This document shows, in pieces, positions 8,027-15,482 of a stretch of DNA of 64,000 nt. The first letter of the stretch is position 1. The number at the start of each line of letters is the position of its first letter. The stretch covers positions 1 to 64,000 of the IMG/VR virus record IMGVR_UViG_3300046535_001697; one strand, given 5' to 3'. This stretch comes from a virus. The notes below the pieces were generated by a model. It searched no databases and was not told where the DNA came from. It was given only the letters and a program-made list of their open reading frames with translations. Position numbers and translations under genes: made by a program.

Positions 8027-9097
8027 TCATGCGGTGAAGACGTCGTCGGCGGCGTCGATGTAGTCGCGGTTGCGCTTCTCCGCGTCGCGGCGTTCCCGGT
8101 AGGCGATCGTGGTCTTCGGGTTGTCGTGGTCGGCGAAGGCCTGGACCTCCTCCAGAGGGATGCCGTCGTCGAGCATGTGCGTGATCCGGGAGGCGCGCAG
8201 GACGTGCGGGGTGACGTCCTCTCCGGCGAGCAGGCCGGCCTTGCGGCCCATGCGGGTGAGCAGGTAGTCGACGTCGTGCCGGGACAGGCGCCGGCCGTCG
8301 CGGTCCAGGAGCAGCGGACCGTCGGTCCGGTCGCCGACGTGCGCGAGGAGGAGGTCGGTGACGCGCGGGGAGAGGGTGAAGATGCGCTCCTTGCTCTCCT
8401 TGCGGGTGAGGTCGATGGCGAGGCGGTCGTCGCGGCGGCGCAGCTTGTCGACGCCGGCGTTGCACATCTCGGAGACGCGGCCGGCCAGGGTGTAGAGGAG
8501 GCGGCAGACGAGCTCCTCGAAGTCGTCGTCGGCGGCTTCGGCCAGGCGGCGGATCTCGTGCTTCTCCAGGACGGGCGTGGAGTTGGAGGTGCGGCCGGTG
8601 TCGATCTTCGGCCGGTCGTCCTGGGTGACGGGGTTGCGCGGCAGGTCGGTGCGTTCGGCGGCGTAGCGGTGCAGGGAGGAGAGGGAGTTGAGGTAGCGGG
8701 CGATGGTGCGCGGTCGGGCGCCCTGGGCTTCGGCGCGCAGGCGCCAGGTGCGGATGTCGTCGGCGGTGAAGCAGCCGAGGGAGAAGCGGTCGTGGCCGAG
8801 CTCGCGGGCGTAGCCGGCCCAGACGCGGCGGATGTCGTCGGCGTAGTTGCGCTTGGTGTCGACGGAGCCGCGCCGGGTGGAGGTGAGCCAGTCGAGGGTG
8901 AGGAGGAACGTCTCGGGGGTGAGGCACTCGGCGAGGAGGTCGAGGCGCTCGCGTTCGGGGTCGGTCTTCTTGCGGCCGAGGCGCACCGTGCCGAGGTCTG
9001 CGCGCAGGCGTTCAAGGACGAGGTTGACGATGGGGGCCGCCGGCAGTGCGACGGCGGTCTGTTCGCGCGGTGCGATGACCTGATCCATGGCCACCAT
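8027..9097 (-). CDS. Tyrosine recombinase (integrase/XerC-D type)
   Basis: The protein has an N-terminal core-binding domain (about residues 60-150) and a catalytic domain with the expected signature: Arg207 (LAGRVSEM), a beta-hairpin Lys (K233 or K236), His298-x-x-Arg301 (TPHVLRAS), His324 (FADHDNPKTT) and the nucleophile Tyr333. All R-K-H-R-H-Y positions are filled, so it should be active. Length (356 aa) fits simple integrases without an arm-binding domain. ATG 9097 is the first start; ATG 9088 is an alternative that would suit a near-leaderless transcript. Palindromic DNA lies just upstream (9102-9126, 9167-9208). It would catalyse integration or resolution of the element; no attachment site is recognisable beside it. 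Confidence 0.9.
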   Translation of the reverse strand: MVAMDQVIAPREQTAVALPAAPIVNLVLERLRADLGTVRLGRKKTDPERERLDLLAECLTPETFLLTLDWLTSTRRGSVDTKRNYADDIRRVWAGYARELGHDRFSLGCFTADDIRTWRLRAEAQGARPRTIARYLNSLSSLHRYAAERTDLPRNPVTQDDRPKIDTGRTSNSTPVLEKHEIRRLAEAADDDFEELVCRLLYTLAGRVSEMCNAGVDKLRRRDDRLAIDLTRKESKERIFTLSPRVTDLLLAHVGDRTDGPLLLDRDGRRLSRHDVDYLLTRMGRKAGLLAGEDVTPHVLRASRITHMLDDGIPLEEVQAFADHDNPKTTIAYRERRDAEKRNRDYIDAADDVFTA

Positions 9098-9101
9098 TGT
9101 A

Positions 9102-9126
9102 TCCGCATAAGTGAACGTTATGCGGA
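9102..9126. promoter_or_regulatory. 9-bp inverted repeat at the integrase start
   Basis: TCCGCATAA (9102-9110) and TTATGCGGA (9118-9126) form a perfect inverted repeat around 7 bases. It ends only five bases before the first integrase start codon, so a bound protein would block integrase transcription. On the minus strand a -10-like TACAAT (9103-9098) touches it. Likely an operator. Confidence 0.55.
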
Positions 9127-9166
9127 ATCGCAGGGTGCTCGTCCGAGTGAATGCCGGACTAAGGGT

Positions 9167-9208
9167 GTTCTGACGAGCGGTCAGGCGCTACGCTGCCCTC
9201 GTCAGAAC
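9167..9208. promoter_or_regulatory. 11-bp inverted repeat (operator pair) in the divergent region
   Basis: GTTCTGACGAG (9167-9177) is repeated in inverse as CTCGTCAGAAC (9198-9208), 20 bases apart, which places the half sites about three helical turns from centre to centre. A -10-like TACGCT (9189-9194) for rightward transcription lies between the arms. This fits a repressor operator controlling the divergent integrase and the + strand operon at 9244. A candidate binder is the GntR protein at 13494. Confidence 0.55.
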
Positions 9209-9243
9209 AACGTTAGATCACGTCTGTTACTACGGGAGCAGTC

Positions 9244-9876
9244 ATCAAAGCCACCCTCATCCTCGAAGACATCGACCCCGGCGACCTGGACCGCATCCGC
9301 GACTTCATCGCCCCCTACAACCCCACCGTCACCATCGCCGACGACAACACCTGGACCGGCGACCGCATCCAGCGGTACTACCTCGCCCTCCCGCCCCGCG
9401 CCCAGCGCATCCTGGAGGAGGCCGTCGCCCGCGATGGCTACGTGCCCGCCGACGCCCTGCGTGGCGACGACGGCACCGCGAGCCTCAAGGGACACAGCGC
9501 CGGCCTCAAGCGCATCCTCGACCGCGGCATCCGCGAAGGCTGGCTCCCCCCGGGCATCAAGCCGCCCGTCCAGGCCGAAGGCCCCGGCTTCGGCAAGGTC
9601 GGTGGCTACACCGTCCCCAGCGGCCTCCGCGACGACTTCCGCGACACCGTGCTCGCCCTCCCCACCAACCGGCGCGCCACTCTGAGCCAGGAGATCACCC
9701 ACCGGGGCCCCGAGGTGAACTGGACTGCCCCGCTCGCAGTCGAAGTCCTCGCCGCCTACGGCCTCGACACCGACACCAAGGGCGCCCGCGCAATCCTGCG
9801 CCACCTCGCCGACACCGGCCTCATCATCAAGACCGGCCCCGACCGCGCCACTTACCGCCTCAACACCGAACAGTGA
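9244..9876 (+). CDS. Hypothetical protein with non-canonical start, about 210 aa
   Basis: The frame is open from 9217 (after TAG 9214) and reads as normal protein from about 9241 (IKATLILEDIDPGDLDRIRD...), but there is no ATG, GTG or TTG before 9427. A binding-site-like GGGAG (9234-9238) sits five bases before ATC 9244, the most likely start, perhaps a mutated ATG. The region after 9442 (GLKRILDRGIREGWLPPG...) is clearly the same protein. The C-terminus TKGARAILRHLADTGLIIK resembles a winged helix. Function unknown. An internal start at GTG 9439 or 9442 is the alternative. Confidence 0.5.
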   Translation: MKATLILEDIDPGDLDRIRDFIAPYNPTVTIADDNTWTGDRIQRYYLALPPRAQRILEEAVARDGYVPADALRGDDGTASLKGHSAGLKRILDRGIREGWLPPGIKPPVQAEGPGFGKVGGYTVPSGLRDDFRDTVLALPTNRRATLSQEITHRGPEVNWTAPLAVEVLAAYGLDTDTKGARAILRHLADTGLIIKTGPDRATYRLNTEQ

Positions 9877-9883
9877 GGAACCC

Positions 9884-10363
9884 GTGACCACCACGCTCGC
9901 GCCTGCCCTGCTGCTCCCGACCGGCGACCCGAAGCCCGTCGAGAAGGCCGTCGTCGAGGGCATCATCGACGACTTCGAGCCCGAGACGTTCCTGTGGATC
10001 GTCTTCCACCGGCCCGACGGCGGTGCCCGCGTCTGGTACGCCTGGACCACGGGCGGCGTCCCCCTCGGCGAGCACATCGACCAGCACGCCCTCGCCGCCG
10101 GGTTCGACGCCTCCGACTGGCTGCACATCACCGGCCGACACCGCACCGACCACCACCGCGGACGGATCGAGACCCAGGCCCACCCGCTGCGCCCGATCGA
10201 GGCGGACCTCCGCAACGGCGTCCGCGCACCGGAGAACGAGCGGGACAAGCTCCGTCGGCTCATGAACGTCGCACGCGAGACGGCCGGCCAGCCGCCGCGA
10301 CCCGGCACCACCGTCCCCCGATGGATGGGCGTCGGGCCCACCCTGCTCAACCGAAAGAACTGA
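9884..10363 (+). CDS. Hypothetical protein, 159 aa
   Basis: GTG 9884 follows GAGGAA and lies 7 bases after the upstream stop. The protein has an OB-fold-like central part (FLWIVFHRPDGGARVWYAWTT, split by charged turns) and a basic C-terminus. No family recognised. It is part of a three- or four-gene operon ending at the hairpin 11756-11790. Confidence 0.65.
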   Translation: MTTTLAPALLLPTGDPKPVEKAVVEGIIDDFEPETFLWIVFHRPDGGARVWYAWTTGGVPLGEHIDQHALAAGFDASDWLHITGRHRTDHHRGRIETQAHPLRPIEADLRNGVRAPENERDKLRRLMNVARETAGQPPRPGTTVPRWMGVGPTLLNRKN

Positions 10364-10372
10364 GGAGAGACC

Positions 10373-10939
10373 ATGGCCACGATCTACGGCATCTGGGACC
10401 CGGTGAAGGACCAGCCCGGCCCGGTCAACAACAAGTCCTGGATGGAGTGGTGGCCGTCCATGCGCGCCGCCCACGACTCGATGCGCGCCCGCCTCTACCC
10501 CGGCGGCGCCGTCACCGCGGTCGACCCGGCCCGGCACGTCCACCGGGAGGACCGGCCGGACGCGCAGTGGGGCGGCAGCATCGCCCAGTCCTGCATCTAC
10601 CTGTACGACACCCCGGACTCCGACAAGCCCTACGGTCTGGTGGAGTTCGGCCCTCGCGCTGGCGTCCAGTTCCACCGCATCACCGAAGAGCCGCGCACCG
10701 TCACCCTCACCCTCACCTGCGACGGCCGCGAGTTCCACAGCCGGGAGATCGTCGTCCACCCGTGGCACCTCCACAACGGCGCCCGCACCGAGGACCACCG
10801 GTGGGCAAAGTGGCTCGGCCCCGCCACCGACCTCAGCCTGCGCCTCCTGGACGTCCTGCCGCCCGACCCGTACGAGATCACGGCCACCGCTGCCGACACC
10901 GCCACCGGCGAGCAGCTCGCCGCCGCGAACATCCAGTGA
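10373..10939 (+). CDS. Hypothetical protein, 188 aa
   Basis: ATG 10373 is preceded by GAGGAGAG. The N-terminus (MATIYGIWDPVKDQPG) and the aromatic WMEWWPSMRAAH motif are followed by beta-rich sequence. No catalytic or membrane features are visible. Same operon as its neighbours; function unknown. Confidence 0.65.
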   Translation: MATIYGIWDPVKDQPGPVNNKSWMEWWPSMRAAHDSMRARLYPGGAVTAVDPARHVHREDRPDAQWGGSIAQSCIYLYDTPDSDKPYGLVEFGPRAGVQFHRITEEPRTVTLTLTCDGREFHSREIVVHPWHLHNGARTEDHRWAKWLGPATDLSLRLLDVLPPDPYEITATAADTATGEQLAAANIQ

Positions 10940-10949
10940 GGATCACGCC

Positions 10950-11741
10950 ATGAGCCGTGAAGTACGCCGCGTCCCCCTCGACTTCGCCTGGCCCATCGAC
11001 CAGGTCTGGGACGGCTACCAGATGCCCACCAGTCTGCAGGCGGACCGCTGCCCCGACTGCTCCCGGGGCATGACGGCCGCCCGCGAGTGGCTCGACACGC
11101 TGTGCACCCGCATCGACATGCTCGCCTCCGACATCACCAACCAGCGGCGCGGCCGCCCCATGCACCCGTGGCTCGCGCAGATGCCCTACCCGGCGCACTC
11201 CGCATTCGTCTACGACGACGAGGGCCGGACCGTCGGCCAGCCGCAGATCCTCCGGCCGTCCGCCGACATCCTCGACCTCGTCGCCGGCCTCAGTGACGAG
11301 AGCCCGGAGTGTCTGACCAACCCGATGCGCGGCAGCAACTACAAGCTGACGTGGAAGGTCATCGAGGCCGCCGGACTCGACAACACCACCTGGGGCATCT
11401 GCCCGACATGCGCCGGCTACGCCTCCGTCGAGAAGTACCCGGGCCAGCGGGCCGAGGCCGAGACGTGGGAGAAGTCCGACCCACCGACCGGCGAAGGCTG
11501 GCAGCTCTGGGAAACCGTCAGCGAGGGCTCCCCGCAAAGCCCGGTCTTCGCGACCGCCGACGGGCTCGCCACCTGGATGTCCGACCCCGCCCGCGGCGAG
11601 GACTGGGTGCCACCCGCCACAGCCGCCGCGTTCATCAAGGCCGGCTGGGCACCCACCGGCGCACACAGCGCCGCCACCGGCGTCATCAGCGGAGTCGAAC
11701 TCGTAGGCCACCACCTCGACGACCCGACCAACCCCGCGTAG
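10950..11741 (+). CDS. Hypothetical phage/plasmid-type protein with two cysteine pairs, 263 aa
   Basis: ATG 10950 follows GAGGATC. Two CxxC units, CPDCSRG (about residues 34-40) and CPTCAGY (about 151-157), can form a zinc site; the rest is soluble alpha/beta with a tryptophan-rich middle. Proteins with this mix (GYQMPxxLxxxxC near the N-terminus) occur in actinobacterial mobile elements, but I cannot assign a role. The strong hairpin 11756-11790 follows directly. Confidence 0.65.
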   Translation: MSREVRRVPLDFAWPIDQVWDGYQMPTSLQADRCPDCSRGMTAAREWLDTLCTRIDMLASDITNQRRGRPMHPWLAQMPYPAHSAFVYDDEGRTVGQPQILRPSADILDLVAGLSDESPECLTNPMRGSNYKLTWKVIEAAGLDNTTWGICPTCAGYASVEKYPGQRAEAETWEKSDPPTGEGWQLWETVSEGSPQSPVFATADGLATWMSDPARGEDWVPPATAAAFIKAGWAPTGAHSAATGVISGVELVGHHLDDPTNPA

Positions 11742-11755
11742 CCCAAAGAGGCAAG

Positions 11756-11790
11756 GTGTCCCCGCCGCATTCGACCTGCGGCGGGGACAC
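11756..11790 (+). terminator. 14-bp stem hairpin after the 9244-11741 operon
   Basis: A perfect 14-bp stem (11756-11769 with 11777-11790; left arm GTGTCCCCGCCGCA) with a 7-base loop lies 15 bases after the stop at 11741. It separates this operon from the next gene, which has its own -10 at 11801. Confidence 0.8.
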
Positions 11791-11800
11791 CGCCATTGTC

Positions 11801-11806
11801 TACCCT
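11801..11806 (+). promoter_or_regulatory. -10-like element for a near-leaderless transcript
   Basis: TACCCT lies eight bases before ATG 11814 and directly after the terminator 11756-11790. The spacing suggests a transcript starting at or near the initiation codon, which is common in Streptomyces. No clear -35 is seen. Confidence 0.4.
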
Positions 11807-11813
11807 GGTGGTC

Positions 11814-12788
11814 ATGACGACCACGGTGCCCGCCCAGCTCGACGCCGACCTGCAGGCCCTCCGCGACCGCGCCGCCGCCGACCCCACCATCGGCACCTCC
11901 AAGCACCGCATCGACCGCCTCACCACCGTCGTCTCCATGCTCAAGCGCGCAGCCGCCGACCTCGACCCCCAGCAACGCGCCAGCGTCGACGCACTGCTGC
12001 GCCCCGACGTCATCGGCCACCCCGACCAGCCCGACACGATCCTCGGCCGGGCCATCGACGGCCGCTACCGCACCCGGCCCAACCCCGACCCGCTCACCGC
12101 CGCCACCCAACGCGCACTCATGGACGGCCTCGCCGACCTCAACCGCGCCCACGGCCGGCCCCCCTACTGGTGGCAAGAGCCCGGCAACCGCTACCGGCCC
12201 GCGCTGCGCCCCTGGTCCGGGCACACCGAAGAACCGATGACACCCGGTGCACACCGGGTGCTGCGCCGCGCGCTCAGCCGGCCGTACCCGGACCCGGCAC
12301 GGGAGGCGTTCCGGCTGCGGACCCTCGCGATGCTGGAGGTGCTGTGGGACACCGCGGTCGAGCCGGAGGGCCTGGTCGCCGCGGACACCACCGACCTCGT
12401 CGACGGGGTGGAGGAGATCGAGCTGACGTTCAACCCGCCCGGCCGGACCGAGGCCGTCACCGCGACGGTGCCGCTCGGCCCGTCGGCGCGCGCGGCGCTG
12501 CGGCTGTGGCTGCCGGTGCGGCGCCGGGTGGTGGCCGAGCACCTGGTGGCCGGCCCGGACCATCCCGCGAACCAGGCCCTGTTCGTCACGCTGCGGGCGA
12601 CGACCGGCACCTACCCGGACACGGGGCTGCCGCGGCTGGTCCCGCCCGGGCTGCGGATCACCCGCGGGGGCCTGCTCGTGAGCTACCGGTCGACCGCGCG
12701 GCGCCTCAACGCCGAGCACCACGGGCAGAAAGGCTGGCCAGTGCCGACGAGCCTGTACCTCATCACCCGCGGTGCGGCCCAGACCTGA
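11814..12788 (+). CDS. Tyrosine-recombinase-like fold without catalytic residues, 324 aa
   Basis: The region from about residue 155 (RLRTLAMLEVLWDTAVEPEG...LVAADTTDL) and the later PLGPSARAALRLWLPVRRRV match the pattern of the start of a tyrosine-recombinase catalytic domain (xxRALLxLLYxTGLRxSELxxLxxxDxD ... PLxPxAxxALxxWL). However, the first catalytic Arg position is replaced by Pro/Glu, and I see no HxLR box or nucleophile Tyr at the C-terminus. It may be an inactive relative acting as a DNA-binding or regulatory partner of the integrase. The start is ATG 11814; TTG 11796 is less likely. Assignment rests on pattern only. Confidence 0.5.
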   Translation: MTTTVPAQLDADLQALRDRAAADPTIGTSKHRIDRLTTVVSMLKRAAADLDPQQRASVDALLRPDVIGHPDQPDTILGRAIDGRYRTRPNPDPLTAATQRALMDGLADLNRAHGRPPYWWQEPGNRYRPALRPWSGHTEEPMTPGAHRVLRRALSRPYPDPAREAFRLRTLAMLEVLWDTAVEPEGLVAADTTDLVDGVEEIELTFNPPGRTEAVTATVPLGPSARAALRLWLPVRRRVVAEHLVAGPDHPANQALFVTLRATTGTYPDTGLPRLVPPGLRITRGGLLVSYRSTARRLNAEHHGQKGWPVPTSLYLITRGAAQT

Positions 12789-12957
12789 GCCGGGGAGTTG
12801 TGCAGCCGTAGGTGCCGGAGAGCAGGGGGCGGCAGATGGGCCAGGATGCCCGGGGAGGTTCGGGAGGCATCGCGCCGCAGCCGGAACCGTCGGGGTTCTT
12901 GATCAACGTATTAGTTAGACGTTTCGTCGGACACGGCGGGACTCGAGAGCCCCTGCA

Positions 12958-13362
12958 CTACTGGATCCTCCAGCGCATCTCCGCCCACAGCGTGGTCCCG
13001 GACGCGTCCAGTTCGTGCCCCATGCCGCTCGAGAGCTCCCGAACCAGACGAAGGCCCGCGCCGTCGTCCGTGCCGGTCGCGGTGGCCGTGAGCTCGGCGA
13101 CGGGGGTGGCAGTGGTGCGGCCGGCGTCGTGCACCTCGACCCGCAGCCACCTGTGGAAGGTCCGCACCTGGACGGAGAGGGTGAACGATTCGCCTCCGTG
13201 CCGGAGCGCGGCCTTGGCGAGCTCCTCGACGATGCGGCCGGCGTCCCTGCGGACCTCCTCAGGCGCGAACGCCTGGAGTAGGCTGCGCAGGCTCCGGCGC
13301 GCGACGCTGACAGATTCGGGCACGCCGGGGAGGGTGATCATCAGATCAGGGTCGCCGTTCAC
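12958..13362 (-). CDS. Anti-sigma-factor-type ATP-binding protein (HATPase-like), 134 aa
   Basis: The layout matches the RsbW/SpoIIAB-like kinases abundant in Streptomyces: an N-terminal SVSVARRSLRSLL, a helix IVEELAKAALRHG where the family has xSELxTNAxRH, a D-x-G-like strand (VEVHDAGR) and a glycine-rich lid (GTDDGAGLRLVREL). The asparagine normally needed for magnesium in the N-box is Ala here, so kinase activity is doubtful. GTG 13362 has AGGAG upstream. It may bind a sigma factor or an antagonist; it is divergent from the GntR gene. Confidence 0.7.
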   Translation of the reverse strand: MNGDPDLMITLPGVPESVSVARRSLRSLLQAFAPEEVRRDAGRIVEELAKAALRHGGESFTLSVQVRTFHRWLRVEVHDAGRTTATPVAELTATATGTDDGAGLRLVRELSSGMGHELDASGTTLWAEMRWRIQ

Positions 13363-13493
13363 TGCGCATTACTCCTACCCGGTCCACCGTCACGCAATTA
13401 TGACGCACAGTGAACTGTATCGGTCCGGTTTGCGGTGTCCCGACACAGCCACAAAGCTGTGCCCAAAGCTGGATTCGGTGAAGAGGGCCCTCC

Positions 13494-14255
13494 ATGGTGT
13501 TCGAGCAGTCATCCACGCCGCGGTACGTGGAGATTGCCGACGACCTGCGCGGGCGCATCAACCGGGGCGAGTGGGAGCCCGGCGACCCGTTCCTGTCGCA
13601 TCAGGAAATCAAGGAGCAGTACGGGGTATCGAGCACCACGGCGGCCGGCGTGCGCTCCATCCTCCTGTCCCAGGGCATCCTCGAGCCGCGCCCCGGCGCC
13701 CGGATGACGGTCCGCCGGCCACCCGAGCGGCGTCGTATCGACCGCACCTCCGCCGCCCCCGAATCCTCCGCGCACCCCCTGCGCGAGCAGGAGATCACCG
13801 CCGGCCGGGCCGGTGAGTGGGCGAGCAAGACCCGGTGGGCCCAGACACCGCGGGAGATCGCCGAGCTGCTCCGCGTCGAGGCCGGGTCAAAGGCGGTCGT
13901 CACCGACTACCAGTTCCGGTCCGCCGGACGCCTCGTGCGCCTGGCCCGCTGCTGGGAACCGGACGCCCTCGTGGGCGGCACCGTCGTCCAGCTCCCCGAG
14001 GAGGGCCCGTACGCGGGCCGCGGCGTCGTGGAGCGCATGGAGGCGCTCGGGATCGGCCCACTGACCGTCCGGGACGAGCTGGTGGCGTGCCCCGCCAGCC
14101 ATGACGAGGCGCAGCTGCTCGCGGTAGGGCTCGGTTCCCCCGTGCTGAGGGCGACTCGGGTCTACACGGGCCCGGATGGCCGGCCGGTGCACGTGGAGCA
14201 GTCCGTGGTGCGCGGGGAGACGTCGTCGATGATCTACCGGCTGTCGGCGGGCTGA
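13494..14255 (+). CDS. GntR-family (HutC/UTRA) transcriptional repressor, 253 aa
   Basis: Residues about 8-75 form the GntR winged helix (YVEIADDLRGRINRGEW, then SHQEIKEQYGVSSTTAAGVRSIL). The C-terminal two-thirds is a UTRA effector domain ending in the typical RVYTGPDGRPVHVEQSV. Length fits the family. Related GntR proteins are the Kor-type repressors that keep transfer genes silent in Streptomyces plasmids, so it is a candidate master regulator here. ATG 13494 is the start. A hairpin terminator (14268-14293) follows. Confidence 0.85.
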   Translation: MVFEQSSTPRYVEIADDLRGRINRGEWEPGDPFLSHQEIKEQYGVSSTTAAGVRSILLSQGILEPRPGARMTVRRPPERRRIDRTSAAPESSAHPLREQEITAGRAGEWASKTRWAQTPREIAELLRVEAGSKAVVTDYQFRSAGRLVRLARCWEPDALVGGTVVQLPEEGPYAGRGVVERMEALGIGPLTVRDELVACPASHDEAQLLAVGLGSPVLRATRVYTGPDGRPVHVEQSVVRGETSSMIYRLSAG

Positions 14256-14267
14256 ACGCACGAAACC

Positions 14268-14293
14268 GCCCCGCCCCCAGGCGGGGGCGGGGC
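14268..14293. terminator. Bidirectional hairpin terminator
   Basis: An 11-bp GC stem (14268-14278 with 14283-14293, GCCCCGCCCCC/GGGGGCGGGGC) with a 4-base loop lies between the + GntR gene and the end of the - late region, and can end both transcripts. Confidence 0.8.
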
Positions 14294-14300
14294 TGCGGTG

Positions 14301-14666
14301 TCAGACACCAGTTCGGTTGTACTCCTCCACCAGAGGATGCGGCGGCACGGGTTCGATGTGTGCGTCCCGCATCTGTGCGGCCCACCTGTCGCATGTCACG
14401 GCGAAGGCGCGGAGCAGCGATTCGAAGCGGCTCTGGCGTTGGCGGAGCGCCCCGTTCTCGGCGTCCACCCGGTCGACGGTGGCCTGCAGGACGGCGAGGT
14501 CGACCGATTTGGCTTGTGGGCCGGCGGCCACGAGGGCCGCCGTGCGCTGTGCTTCCGCTGTGGCGACGGCGGCCACGCGGGTTGCGCGCGCGGCGAACCA
14601 CGCGGCGAGAGGTACTCCTGCTGCGGCAAGGACTGTGCCCAGCGCCGCCCACGTTCCAGCGCTCAC
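14301..14666 (-). CDS. Small membrane protein with coiled coil, end of late region, 121 aa
   Basis: One N-terminal transmembrane segment (WAALGTVLAAAGVPLAAWFAA, residues 6-26, split by no charges) is followed by a long helical region with heptad-like spacing (VLQATVDRVDAENGALRQRQ). GTG 14666 overlaps the stop of the next gene upstream (GTGA). Such one-TM coiled-coil proteins often sit at the end of actinophage lysis cassettes. It may help lysis (spanin-like or holin partner), which is inference from position. Confidence 0.7.
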   Translation of the reverse strand: MSAGTWAALGTVLAAAGVPLAAWFAARATRVAAVATAEAQRTAALVAAGPQAKSVDLAVLQATVDRVDAENGALRQRQSRFESLLRAFAVTCDRWAAQMRDAHIEPVPPHPLVEEYNRTGV

Positions 14667-15100
14667 ACGCTCCTCCTGTTCGCCGCGCGGCGCTGGGGGA
14701 CGCTGTGCTCAGGCACGGTGCTGGCCCACAGGATGACGCCGACGTGGCTGGTCATGTACCAGATGAAGATCCAGATGCCGCGGGTGTACTCCCCCGTGGC
14801 TGCCGCGACGCCGTAGGCGAGCGCCCACAGCAGCGGGGCGATGATGGCGGCGGCGAATCCCGCTCCGTCCCGGCCGACTTGCAGGAACGCCGACGACGCT
14901 GTGACGATCCCGGCGATGATCCACACCCAGGCCCAGCAGTGCAGTGGGGCGTAGCGGGTGAGCAGGCCGAGGCCGATCCCCGCGGACGGGGTCACGATGA
15001 ACGAGGCGCCCCAGCAGACCTTGCCGATGCCGAGAATGAGGAGGGGTACGCCGCGGCGGCCCAGGTGCCGGCACAACACGCGGGCCGCCACGGCGCGCAC
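14663..15100 (-). CDS. Four-TM membrane protein of the lysis region, 145 aa
   Basis: About four hydrophobic segments can be seen (GVPLLILGIGKVCWGASFIV, WVWIIAGIVTASSAFL, GFAAAIIAPLLWALAYGVAA, GIWIFIWYMTSHVGVILWA). GTG 15100 follows directly on the stop of the holin gene at 15101. Actinophages commonly carry a second small membrane protein next to the holin; here too it may be a holin or antiholin component. No other domain. Confidence 0.7.
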   Translation of the reverse strand: MRAVAARVLCRHLGRRGVPLLILGIGKVCWGASFIVTPSAGIGLGLLTRYAPLHCWAWVWIIAGIVTASSAFLQVGRDGAGFAAAIIAPLLWALAYGVAAATGEYTRGIWIFIWYMTSHVGVILWASTVPEHSVPQRRAANRRSV

Positions 15101-15469
15101 TCAGACCTCCCTGAGGGGGATCGCCGCCGGCGTCGGTTCGGCCGGCACCGGCGCGGTGACCTGGGTGCGGACGAACATGGCGATGGCCACGCCGACGGTC
15201 GACAGGATGGTGGCCTGCAGGTCCGCGGACATGTGCAGGCCGAACCCTACCGAGAGGGCGAGCGAGCCCTGGGCCACGCCGAGCAGGGCGGCGGACATCC
15301 CGTCGTGCACGATTCGTGCGACCACGAGCCCCACGATGGCCGCGATCAGGGCGTTGATCAGGGACTGCTGGTCGACGCTCAGGTGGAGCCAGAAAGCGCC
15401 GATCAGCTTGACGAGGCCTGCGGCGAGGGCGAGCCAGAGGGCCGGTTCACGGCCGAGGATCTTGGGCAT
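15101..15469 (-). CDS. Holin-like protein, 122 aa
   Basis: The protein consists almost wholly of hydrophobic segments (ALWLALAAGLVKLIGAFWL, LINALIAAIVGLVVARIV, AALLGVAQGSLALSVGF, ATILSTVGVAIAMFV) with short charged ends, the pattern of small actinophage holins (PKxxGREPALWLALxAxxV...DQQxLINA). The open frame extends to 16321, but the part before ATG 15469 underlies the endolysin. It lies directly after the endolysin, as expected for a lysis cassette, and would permeabilise the membrane at the end of infection. Confidence 0.75.
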   Translation of the reverse strand: MPKILGREPALWLALAAGLVKLIGAFWLHLSVDQQSLINALIAAIVGLVVARIVHDGMSAALLGVAQGSLALSVGFGLHMSADLQATILSTVGVAIAMFVRTQVTAPVPAEPTPAAIPLREV

Positions 15470-15482
15470 TGTCAGATTCCTG

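Noticed and set aside
8126-9685. 519-codon + strand frame over the integrase
   Set aside because: Antisense shadow of the integrase (Gly/Val/Asp-rich), running into the divergent operon out of frame.
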